From Scalesia atractyloides (lineage: Eukaryota > Streptophyta > Magnoliopsida > Asterales > Asteraceae): DNA of 64,000 bases. Below, in pieces: positions 9,444-20,371 of the stretch. How positions within the stretch are numbered: position 1 is the stretch's first letter; each line of letters opens with the position of its first letter. The stretch lies in NCBI GenBank assembly GCA_947069175.1, contig CAMTDV010000017.1, positions 51,593,137 through 51,657,136 on the forward strand. Direction: 5' to 3'. Below the pieces are notes generated by a model, which had not been told where the DNA came from, made no database searches, and saw only the letters and a list, made by a program, of their open reading frames with translations. The position numbers and the translations under genes are program-made.

Positions 9444-12400
9444 GTGCAGGGGCTCCAGAGATCCGTACTTTCCAAGTGGATTCTGGATAGTGGAGCATCC
9501 AGGCATATGACTGGAATGAAAGCGTTGTTGTTCGACATAAAAGCTATCAACAGTGGATATGTTGGATTTGCTGGTAATCAAGGTGGAAGGATAATCGCCG
9601 AGGGAAAACTCTCTAATGGCGTTGTTTCATTCGATCGCGTGAACTATATTGCAGAACTGGAGAATAATCTTCTGAGCATATCGCAGATTTGCGACAAGAA
9701 GTTCACGGTGCATTTCAACGACAAAGAATGTATTATTCTGAAGCCTGGTTTCAACATACCTGATGAATGGATTCTGATGCGAGCCCCACACAGAATGATC
9801 TATATGTTTTGGATATGGGCATCGCTACCACTTCATCAAAATCAGCACAATGTTTTGTGACAAAGGCTACTGAGAAAGATTCTATTCTTTGGCATCGTAA
9901 AATGGGGCATACTCATTTGCGAAAAATGAATTTCTTGGTTCATAATGATCTGGTAGAGGGTGTAAATCTTCAGAGCTTCATATGTCTGATCACTGCTTAG
10001 AATGTAAAAAGGGAAAGCAGATCAAGAAATCACATCCGAAGAAAATTCTGAACTCAATCAAGTTGCCACTTGAATGTCTCCACATGGATTTATTTGGTCC
10101 TGTTAACGTTCGAAGTATTTCAGGAGACTTATACTGCTTGATCGTAACATATGACTATTTGCGTTATTCATGGCTATTCTTCCAAGAATCAAAAGATGAA
10201 ACATTCGACTTGGTGATTCTTTTCAAGAAGCTAGAAAACCTTTATCATCTCCCTGTACGATGAATTCGCAGTGACAACGGCACAGAGTTTAAGAATACTA
10301 AGATGAGAGAATTCTGTAACGCTAAAGGAATTCTACACGAGTTTAGTGCACCGTATACTCCGCAACAAAACGGTGTTGCTGAAAGGAAGAACAGAATCTT
10401 AATCGAAACGACAAGAACTATGCTTGCGGATTCTAAACTTACAGTCAGCTTCTGGAGTGAAACGGTTGCTACGGCTTGCTACACACTAAACAGAGTTCTC
10501 ACTGTCAAACCAATGAAGAAAACTTGTTTTGAGATGATTAACCGACGGAAGCCAAACTTGAAATTCTTAGAGCCATTTGGTGCGCCATGTACTGTAATCG
10601 ATCAAGATGGTAAATTCGGAGCCGAATCTCTTGAAGGTTTCTTTGTCGGATATGCGAGTCTGCTAAGACGTGTATATGTTCCCTCGTTGAGAAAAGTAAT
10701 TGAAGCACAACATGTGGATTTCTTTAAATACATGGATCCTATTCAAAGGAGAGGCGACGCATGGTTGTTCAACTATCAAGATCTATGGAAGTCATTCGAC
10801 TTGCCGGAAGAACCGTCTGAAGAATAAATTGTAGCGTTATATTATCTTCAACAGTCGGCGAATCAAGAAAAGATTATTAGACCAATTGTGGTTAATCAAC
10901 CCACGTTGGATACTTCATCTTTCGAAGCAGGTCCGAGCAATAGCGGTGTTTAAGTTGAAAATGTTTCTGAAGCAGAAGTACACCTGCTACACCTCCAATG
11001 AATGCTTCTAATGAACCAGGAAATACAACATCATTGCCCAGCATGCCTCAAATCAGAATTCTGACTCAGATGAAGCACTAACATTTGATGCTGATGGTGA
11101 AACCTCATCGGATGAAGAAATTGAGCAGATATCTAACATGTTGAATCAATCTGCTAGTCCAAGAAATCAGAACGAAGCTTCATCAAGTGCTCCTAATGTT
11201 AAAATGAACAGTGATCTGATTATTTCAAATCAGCAAAGCTCAGTTGATGTTCCAACAGAAGAAATGCCGCGATCATATTCTTACCATCCTTCAACGAATA
11301 TCATTGGTGAATTACAAACTGGTGTGCGTACACGAAGCCAAATCAATAAAGCACTTAGTTGTTTCTACACCCGAGTTGCTCCAACTCAGAACTACTGCTA
11401 CTACTCATGTTTCATTTCTCAAATAGAGCCAAAAACCGTTAATGAAGCTTTGGGTGACGAGAACTAGGTGATAGCAATGCAAGAGGAACTGTTACAGTTC
11501 AAGAAGTTGGGTGTTTGGAGGCTTGTAGACTTACCACCGAAGCAGAAAGCTATTGATACAAAGTGGGTCTTCAAGTATAAAAGAGACGATCGGGGTGTAA
11601 TAGTCAGAAACAAAGCTCGGTTGGTTGTCAATGGATTCCACCAACAAGAGGGTATTGATTATACAGAGGTATATGCACCGGTTGCACGATTAGAGTCTAT
11701 CCGCATTTTCCTCATGTTCGCATATTGGAAAGGATTTAAGGTGTATCAATTAGACATGAAGTCTGCATTTCTTTACGGTAAACTTCATGAACAAGTGTAC
11801 GTCGGCCAACCATCAGGGTTCGTCGATCCCTGAACAAGAATAAAGCATATCTCCTGTATAAATCCTTATACGGATTACACCAAGCCCCGAGAGCTTGGTA
11901 CGAGACGTTATCGCAACATCTCATTGGAAATTGCTTTACAAGAGGAACAGTGGACAGTACGTTGTTTACCAGAGAAGTCGGATCTCATCTAATAATTGTA
12001 TAAATCTATGTGGATGACATCATCTTCGGTTCTACTGACGATAGTCTTTGCAAAGAGTTTGAAAAGATTTTGAAGAAAAAATTCGAGATGTCCTCCATGG
12101 GAGAAATGAAATTCTTTCTCGGATTACAAGTGGATCAGCTACCAAACGAGATATTCATTCATCAGACTAAGTATGTTCACGACATTCTCAAAAAGTTTGA
12201 AATGGATAGCTCAAATCCGCTTTCGACACCGCTGGCACTGAACCATGGAATGTATAGACGAGACGGGAACCAAAGTTGATGACACACTCTATCGATCGAT
12301 GATAGGATCTCTGATGTATCTGACGACATCTCGCCCAGACATCATGTATCCTACCTGCGTATATGCGAGATATCAGTCTAGTCCTCAAGTGTCACACATG

Positions 12401-12997
12401 CAGATAGTCAAGCGAATCTTCTGCTACTTAAAGGGATGTCCAAGCACGGGCTTGTGGTATCCAAAGAACGATAATTTTGAACTAACAGGATACGCTGACT
12501 CAGACTTCGGAGTGGACAAACTGAACTTGAAATCTACAACGGTAGAATCCCAGTTCTTCGGAACACGTTTGGTAACGTGGCAGTGCAAGAAACAGACCAC
12601 GGTCTCTCTCTCTACCTGTGAGGCAGAATACATTTCTGCTTCCAGCTGTTGTTCTCAAATCCTCTGGATTCAACAAACAGATGAGAGATTATGGTCTGCA
12701 GTTTCTTGATATGCCTTTATTCGTATATAACAAGCAGCCATCGATATAACCAAAAATCTGGTTCATCACTCACGTACTAAACATATTGAAATTCGTTACC
12801 ATTTCATTCGTGACTGTTATGAAAAGAAATTGGTGCGAATAGAAAAAATCCACACCGACGAACAAAAGGCTGATTTTTATACCAAAGCATTTCCTTTAAC
12901 AAGATTTAAATATCTAATGAGGCTTAACGGTATTAAAATTTTACTTACAGGTGCGGAAGCTGAGGTTGAATACGGATCGGACGACGAGTTCACGTAA
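9444..12997 (+). pseudogene. pol of Sirevirus A: protease, integrase, RT, RNase H (interrupted)
   Basis: Domains in copia order: aspartic protease with WILDSGASRHMTG near 9478-9516; GAG-pre-integrase motif ILWHRKMGHTHLRKMNFLVH near 9884; integrase from about 9982 with the three acidic residues in HMDLFG, SDNGTEF and NGVAERKNR, running to 10827; a low-complexity linker to 11467; RT at 11468-12279 with the active-site motif YVDDIIFGS near 12008; RNase H at 12245-12997 with TGYADSDFG and STCEAEYISAS. The end reads EVEYGSDDEFT and stops at 12995-12997. Frameshifts or stops occur near 9770, 9998, 10261, 10826, 11465, 11831, 12001, 12277 and 12707. In particles these enzymes process Gag-Pol, copy RNA to DNA and insert it. 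Confidence 0.92.
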
Positions 12998-13073
12998 TCC
13001 GCATTGGTTTGTGTATATTCTTGTTAGTTTAGTATTTCTTAAAAATCTAAAATCCAAAAATATGTTTTGATTT

Positions 13074-13086
13074 TAGGGGGAGAAAT
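13074..13086 (+). promoter_or_regulatory. Internal polypurine-tract-like motif of A
   Basis: TAGGGGGAGAAAT sits about 80 bp after the pol stop. The same motif follows pol in B. Extra polypurine motifs of this kind are a known Sirevirus trait. Confidence 0.65.
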
Positions 13087-14410
13087 ATTTAGGAAAATAC
13101 AAAAACATATGAAAATTTTCAAAAATGTACAAAAACATTGAAAAAGAAAAAAAGAATTCATTGTCACAAAAAGGAAATGATAGTACATCAGTGGACTATC
13201 ACAGTATGCTAAAGAAATGGAAAGTTTAAAAGTGATAAACAAGTCTTACTGTGGATGTGTCGATAGGCTTAACACGTTCAGTAAACTGTTTTCGAGATAT
13301 AAACTAAATTTTATAACTGCTTAATCTTGTGGATTAACATGTCTTGGATATATGGACTTAGTACTCCGAAATTCCCTTTTAGAGATTGCCTGATTATGAG
13401 ATACGAGGTCTTTATAGACAGTTGATATCTGGGGTATTATACAAGTTATTCTGATTTTGCGGAAGCAATAGCCTAGAACTTCTATAATACTTTCGCTATA
13501 AACCCTAAACTGCATGAAAAATTGAAAAAGTATCTAAAGAACTAATCATTTGTAGTGCTAAAATGATTCCTTAAGTGGAACACACCTTAAAGTCGAGCAT
13601 TCATCTCTTTGTCTGTACGGTAGTACTAACCTGAGCTCTCAAGGTCTCGCAAAACCCAGATACAGATATTAGTTATGCTATATTCACCTGTAAGATGAAA
13701 TCGAGGGAATCTTGATGCGGGAGTATATTTAAGAAGTGGGAACCGCAGATAAGTCAAGTTTCATAAATCATACCTTAACATATCTTGAAACAGTTGAGAA
13801 ACGTGGTAAAATTTAAGTGGACAAACATATCGACAATCTAGGTAAACGAGTTTAAAACTTAAAGTCTTATAAAGGTCAACGGTACTTGTGATAAGTCTCA
13901 TACAACTGATATGATCCTTTGACATGAATTCACAAAATATGTCTGTAAATATGTTTGTACATAGTTTACATTGTTCTGTACATAGTTTATCAGCTTTACA
14001 GATTAAAACCAAAAAGATTTTCAGTGTGTTTTAGCATAAACTTACAAAAATATAAAAAGATTTTGTTTCTACATTGTTTTCAGCAAACCAATGTTGGAGA
14101 ACGGGTCTTCGTAGTCTGGTAAGGTGCTAAACTGGTGGGAATCTCATTGACAACGGGCTGGGAGCTAATCTGTAAAATCTGAAAAGCCAAAAAGATAAAA
14201 AGTTCATTAATTTGAAACTTTGTTTTTGAAAATATCAACAGTTTGTTCGTAGGGTCAAACTGGGGCCATTAACTTGGACTCGGCAGACAAATCGGTTAAC
14301 CAAGGTCATTAGCTTGGACTTGGTCAACTGAGTGGAATTTCAGAACTGGTAAAAAGTGGAAAGTTCAGGATCTGAATTGCAAATAGTTGAAAATTTTGAA
14401 AATAGGGTTT

Positions 14411-15206
14411 GGCAAGTTCGGCCGAACTTGCTAAACTTATAAAAGTTTCACATTATAACAAGTTCGACCGAACTTGTGAGATGGCTGATTGTAGAAGGTA
14501 AGTTCGCCCGGACTTCATGGGTCTTAGAACTTGGGCTTCCAAGTTCGCCCGAACTTGCCAAGGTATAAATACCTTGCAAGTTCGGCCGAACTTCATTATC
14601 ACTGAACAAGAACTTCTGAGCGAACTTAACTCATTTGAGCGATTTTTCAACTTTGGCAAAAATCCATCGTTACTCTGCTGAAATTTCTGTTGATTGTGGT
14701 GATTTACACACCATTCTCAATGGCCGAGGTGTGTAATCGACTATTGAACTGTTAATTGGACTTAATCGGTTAACTCATATCTGAAAATTGATAAAACATA
14801 TAGAACTAAAGGTTTGTTGGTCAAATTAAACTTTGACTGATGTTAATCAGTTAAAACCGACCATGGATTTGTTTCTAATTTGATCAGAATGGTTATTATG
14901 AATGTTGCAAAGTTTTGTTGGAAGAGATGACAAGTTCGCCCGAACTTGTTCATCAAGTCCGGCCGAACTTACATTCTTAAACAATTAAAATTCATTCACA
15001 AAAGATAAGTTCGACCGAACATGTTTGAATCTTGAAATTTTTGAAATGATGAGAAGTTCAATCGAACTTAGTTATCACATCAGAAATGTTAGACATAAGT
15101 TCGCCCGAACTTATGATTGTATTGTTGAACTTGTATTTGACATGTTCAGGAGAACTTGACTTAATCAGTTTGTTTTATACACATCAAGTTCGCCCGAACT
15201 TGATGT
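14411..15206. repeat. Dyad repeat cluster in the A spacer
   Basis: About twelve copies. The best is at 15181-15206, where both 12-base arms (ACATCAAGTTCG and CGAACTTGATGT) pair perfectly around CC. Others extend as GCAAG...CTTGC, ACAAG...CTTGT and CATAAG...CTTATG. Confidence 0.88.
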
Positions 15207-15299
15207 AAATATGTTGAAAAATTTTGTGATTTTTCTCATAATGCGTGCTAAGTGTTTTGCATCGTTTTTCAGGCTCAAGTACCAGCGCGGGTGATTTCT

Positions 15300-18200
15300 A
15301 TGGATTTTTCTAAGCTTCATAATACTTGTATCATGCTTGATAAGGTGATATGTCCGTCGCTGAAAGAGTACAATAGTATTTTGAAGTTTTTAAAAGATTG
15401 TCCGATACATAGAGCCATTACAGAGCGCACAATGTCTTATCGTTAGCACACTTATCACTTCTGGATGAATGCAAGTCTTAGTGATGATAAAAAGACCATT
15501 ATTTCATCGAATGAAGTCAAAGATATCACTGTTATAGAGGATGATATTCGAAGGATCTTGCAATTCAACAATGATAAAGATGATCCTATTTTCTTGGACG
15601 AAAAGATGGTGAGAGGTTGTTTTTACCATATGGGGTACAAAGGGAGTGTTAATAAGACGACATTGAAAAAAGGAGAAGTGCCTAACCCTTACAAGCTCCT
15701 CATGCATGCTATTATTCATACTTTCAGTCACCGTAAAGCGGGCCTAGACGATGTGCAAGATTATATGGCCTGCATGGCAACGACATTGATTTTGAAGAAG
15801 CCGTACAATTATTCTAAGCTTGTTTTCACACATATGTCAAAGAATATGGAAGATTTGAGATTGTGCTTATATCCGAGGTTCGTGCAGATGCTAATCGATG
15901 AGAAATTCACAGACATTGAACGTGATCCGAAAGATGTTCTTTATCTCAGTCACCTCGATGATACAACAGCGAAGAAGTTAATCAAGTTCCAAAAACAAGA
16001 CTCAACACCGGTGGCAAAGCCAGTATTTCGGGTGATTAAAGATGAAAATTATATTGCGCCGGCTGACAACAAGTGGAGGAAAGATGGAAGTGGTGACGAG
16101 AAATAGTTAAAGGTAGAGAAGGAATGGTTTAAAGCTTTCAAGCCTAAAGCTCGTAGTGATTGGTTTCTTAAAGCTGAAACTGAAATGCCTGAAAAGAAGC
16201 GAGCAGCTAAAAACATTGATACAATGCTTGTTGATGAAGACGAGCCTGTTAATGTTCATACAGAGGCTAGTTCAAGTGTTGCGATCGTTACTGAAAGCCA
16301 AGAGGTTGAAAAGACGACTCAAGAAGATGATGTCATATCGGCTACCTCGGAAGATGATGATGATTCTGATGAAACACCAGAGAAAGAACCTAAAAAGTCA
16401 AAAGCTGAAAAAGAAGTTGAAAAGGAAAAAGAGTTTGATGCTGACTTTGATCCAAATCTGGAAAAGGAATCTGATGAGGAGAGGCCGAAGAAAAAGGCTA
16501 GGCGTACAAAGTCTGCAGTGGGTTCTACATTAAAAACCACAGGATCTCCAAAGACAAAGGGCAAAAAGACAAAGAAAGCCCTAAAGCCACCAAGCAGGAG
16601 ATATACTGGAAAGCTTAAAAGCGCAGAAGTTACACAAGAACCTTCTGGCGCACAGGAGAAAGGAGCTACACAAGAACCTCCTACACAAGAACCTCCTGTT
16701 GTTATACTGCTGAAGCTAAACGTCAAGGAGTTACATAAGAACCTCGTGAGACTGGATTACTCGAAGTGCCTATTATTACATCTCCAATTGCTCCAACGAC
16801 TTCTCATTTTGAAAGTTCTACTCCAAAGAAGTCTACACCAAAGGATGCTACTCCAAAGTCAACGCCAAGGGCAAATCTGTTTGGTGATATGCAGAATGAG
16901 TCAATTAGTCTTCAATATCTGAATGATTTCTTTCTAGATATGAATGTTGATCTTCTTGAAAAGCGTGTGAAGATTTTAGAAGAGAAAGTTCAACAGAATG
17001 AAGCTGAGAGAGCAGAGCTGATAAAGAAAGTGAATCAAAGCTTCGTGGGTGACAAGGTTAAATTGTTGGAAAGGGAAAGAGAATTCTTCAAAGCTCTGAT
17101 TGAAAGTTTTCAAGATGCTAATGAGAAGCTTCAAACAAAGATTGCTGATCTGAAATTAATTCAAGCGCTAAATGATCAAAGATTTACAAGGATGCAGAAA
17201 GTATTATCTTATACTCTTGGGATTGATTTCATTTCTGAATATGACCGTCTTGATAGACAAGAGGCAAAAGAAAGATCTGAAAAGGAGCTTGCAGCTAGTG
17301 GTAAAGGTGTTGAAGGTGAAGCACCTAAATCTTCTGAAGCTGCAGAAAATCTGTCGAAGAGAATGTTGAAAAACCTTCTGAGTCCGATATTGCTAAGGTT
17401 GACGAATCTGTCAAGCCTTCTGATCCTGTAATTGCTTCTGAAGAAAAGGACGATGAAGAAGCAGAAGATGAAGATAAAGGTGATGACGACAAGAAAGACG
17501 ACTCTGATTATGAAGATTGGAATAATGCTGATGATGATGATGATGATGATGATCAGGGAGGAGTTGGTATGAAAATTAGTGAAGCAAAAGTCTCTGATGA
17601 CTTTGATTTTTCTTCTCTGATGGATGATGAATCAAACAAGATGAATGATCAAATTGAGGGGGAGTCAGGGCAAACAGGGCCAACTGATGATGTAGATATG
17701 ACCGATGTTGATAAGTCTGCAGAGCCTGTTGCTGCCGTGCCCACAAAGCCTTTGATAATCATTGTAGAGGAAGGCGAGTACGTGCACAACTATACAAAGG
17801 AAGATTTGGCTAAATTGATTGAAGTTGATGCTAAATCACTTGACTTTGATTTTGAAGAGCAAGTGATGAATGTTAACACATTTGAGCCGAATGATTATCA
17901 GTACATACGAAGGTTTGAAGCTGACGAGTATAAAAGAGTTATAGTAGAGGATTGGTCTTCTGATGATGAAAATAATGAAACTGCGAAGTATGTCGGTCCT
18001 AACACTAATAGTTTTCCTACATTTGAGGAGATGTACAAGCAATTTGATGAAGATATGTTGAAGGAAAAGATCGAAGAATCTATTTGTGAAGGGAAAGTTC
18101 TGAAACCGATGACAAAGGAAGAAATAGCTCAAGCTAAGAAGTCTTGGTTTAAAGAAATGTCGCGCGAACGTAAGTTTCGACGTCCTCTAGCATTCTTTAC

Positions 18201-19084
18201 CAGAGATATAGATGTGTCGTTAGGAGATATTCTCAGTTGGGGGTGGTTCAAGGAATTGAATGTATATGCAATCAAAAGGGAATTTGGAGTGCAATACCTC
18301 AAATATCTAGCTGATTTCAAGACTCTACCGTACTGGGATGTGGAGGAGCTTGTTCAAACTGTGAATGTCACATATCAGATGAAGTTTATCGATCAATTAC
18401 TGTGGAAGATGATCAAGTATGAAGCAGTAAAAGGTTTTAGATATTGGAAGCCGTTTATTCCAAGTCGTCGTATTAAAACGAACAAGAAAACGGGAGAAAA
18501 AGATATAACGTTGATCATGAAACGACCAAGAGCTATGAGAAACATGCCATTAATGCCGATTGAACAAAATTTCTATCTGGTGTTCAAGTGGTGGCAAATA
18601 GATCCAACTACATGTGAAGCTGTTATTGTTTTACGTTTTGAAGAACATCTGGATATCACGAAGGAAAGGGTTGAGATACTTGGGTTTCAGGGTATGAGAG
18701 GTTTATGGAGAACGATCAGAATTCTTGATCCAATGTGGTTGGTGAATTGCTTAAGATAAGATATTAAATGATTGTTCTACAGCAACATTGTATTCGAAGA
18801 ACGTGAGAAAGAACAAGCCATGTAGTATCAAAGGGTTGTGAATGTTTTCTATGCTCATGAAGTGAATTCAGGAAGAATGTGGGAAACAAACTGGAGAGAG
18901 CTAGAACGAGTTGAATTTCTGAAAGAAGAGAAGCGTCTAGAAGCTATACACGAAAAAAGGTAGGGCGGCAAGGCTTAGAAGGTTTCAGTACATGAACAAA
19001 GTGCCTCCTACAGATCAGACGCCAGATCCGAAGCAGGAACGACGAAAGAAGCCTTACAAGAACTTCTTCGGTCGTGTTCATTAA
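15300..19084 (+). pseudogene. Envelope-like gene of Sirevirus A (interrupted)
   Basis: I start it at ATG 15300 (MDFSKLHNTCIMLDKVICPS), 28 bp after a likely splice acceptor. TAG at 15444-15446 interrupts it, and homology resumes at 15465-16106 (NYSKLVFTHMSKNMEDL region). A charged, low-complexity part at 16185-16922 has runs of D, E and K; frames at 16766-17431 look coiled; a GAT-repeat acidic run lies at 17526-17552; a long open frame spans 17569-18759. The C-terminal residue reads KKPYKNFFGRVH and stops at 19082-19084. Element B has the same N-terminus. I see no clear membrane span. The product class is known only as Sirevirus envelope-like; function is unproven. Confidence 0.72.
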
Positions 19085-19136
19085 TGTTTATTTGAAGACA
19101 GAGTTTTTGAATACTGATACAAGACAAAGACGATAT

Positions 19137-19148
19137 CCAAGGGGAGTC
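19137..19148 (+). promoter_or_regulatory. Polypurine tract of element A
   Basis: CCAAGGGGAGTC directly precedes the 3' LTR start and would prime plus-strand DNA synthesis. Confidence 0.8.
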
Positions 19149-19524
19149 TGCTGGTGCAGAATGTCTATGTCTTAGTCTTATATCGAGTCTGTATAGATTA
19201 GAGTTGAATAGGCTAGCGAAACGAAGTATTTATATGTAAAGAAGTCAAGTTCGCTTGTAAGGTGTTTGAGAAGTCAAGTTCGGCCGAACTTCATCAATCT
19301 CTAGCGAACTTGGGGTTCTATAAATAGCTAGCATGTCTCTCTCATTTGGAACTTTGGCATCTTTGAGGCAGAGCTCTGTCAATTTGGAGACTCGACGTTA
19401 TATCAATAAAATTGACGTTTAACTGATCAATTCTTGTCTATTGGTAATCGTGTCATAATATTTCCGCTATTATGGACATTAGATATCAAATCTAGGTTCC
19501 TATGCATTGAGGATCGGTCCTACA
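19149..19524 (+). repeat. 3' LTR of element A
   Basis: Begins TGCTGGTGCAGAATG and ends GGATCGGTCCTACA, followed by the TTGAG duplication (19525-19529). It lacks 26 bp present in the 5' LTR; the missing piece runs from inside one dyad repeat to inside the next. Confidence 0.92.
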
Positions 19525-20371
19525 TTGAGTTTTAAACTCATTTACCTAGATTGTCGATAGGTTTGTCCACTTAAACGACACATTTCTCAATTGTTCCAAG
19601 ATATCTTAGTTAGACGTATGAAACTTGACTTAACTATGGTTCCCATCTCAGAATATACCCCCGTATCAAGATTCCCTAGATTTCATCTTACAGGTGAGTA
19701 TAGCGTAATTGATATATGTATCTGGGTTATGTGAAGCCTTGAGAGCTCAGGTTAATACCACCGTATCAATAAAGAGATGAAGGCTCGACTTTAAGGTGTG
19801 TTCCAATTAAGGAATCTTTAAGCACTGCAATTGATTAGATCTTTCGATTCTTTCAATTTTGCTGCAGTTTAGGGCTTTAACCAAAAGCATTATAGAATTT
19901 CTAGGCTATTGCTTCCGCAAAATCAGAAGAACTTGTAATACCCCAGATATCAATCATCTATAAAGACCTCGTATCTCAGAAGCAGGCAATCTCTCAAACG
20001 AAATTTGGGAGTACTAAGTCCATATATTTGAGAGATGTTAATCCACAAGTTTAAGCAGTTGTAAAATTTAGTTTATATCCCGGAAACAATTTACTGAACG
20101 TGTAAAGCCTATCGACACATTCACGGTAAGACTTGTTTATTACTTTTTAAACTTTACAAATCCGTAGCATACTGTGATAGTCTACTGATGTACTATCATT
20201 TCCTTTTTGACACAAAATTATTTTTGTCTTTTTCATGTTTTTGTACTTTTTGGTTTTTCATATGTTTTTGTATTTTCTCGTAATATTTCTCCCCCTAAAA
20301 TCAAAAAAATATATTTTTGTATTTTATTTTTTAAGAAAATCTAATCCTAAAAGGTAACAAACCAATGAGGA
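19525..20371 (-). mobile_element. Spacer of Sirevirus B next to pol (proximal part)
   Basis: The reverse complement matches the A spacer from about 13000 to 13850, including the internal purine tract (minus TTTTAGGGGGAGAAAT at 20285-20300). It runs directly into the B piece left of A at 4836. No gene is seen. Confidence 0.82.

Larger units (their letters stand above)
12998..15299 (+). other. Spacer of element A between pol and the envelope-like gene
   Basis: This 2.3-kb segment has no supported gene. It begins with an internal purine tract (TAGGGGGAGAAAT, 13074-13086), conserved in element B at 20285-20300. It then carries unique AT-rich sequence, and from 14411 to 15206 a cluster of about twelve dyad repeats. 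The tail TGTTTTGCATCGTTTTTCAG ends at 15271 and looks like a splice acceptor for a spliced envelope-like mRNA. Confidence 0.7.
4842..19524 (+). mobile_element. Sirevirus-type Ty1/copia retrotransposon A (14.7 kb), decayed
   Basis: A is a full-length element with both LTRs (402 and 376 bp), a 5-bp duplication, a Met-tRNA primer-binding site, gag, pol in copia order (protease, integrase, RT, RNase H), a 2.3-kb spacer, an envelope-like gene and a 3' polypurine tract. Sireviruses are the copia lineage with an envelope-like ORF after pol, an enlarged gag and extra polypurine motifs; all three are visible. The coding regions hold many stops and frameshifts, so it is not autonomous now. By eye the LTRs differ at about a dozen sites over 376 bp plus one 26-bp deletion, so the insertion is moderately old but younger than host element B. 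Confidence 0.9.

Noticed and set aside
16319..16726. 135-codon minus-strand frame
   Set aside because: Shadow of the acidic, low-complexity envelope-like frame on the plus strand.
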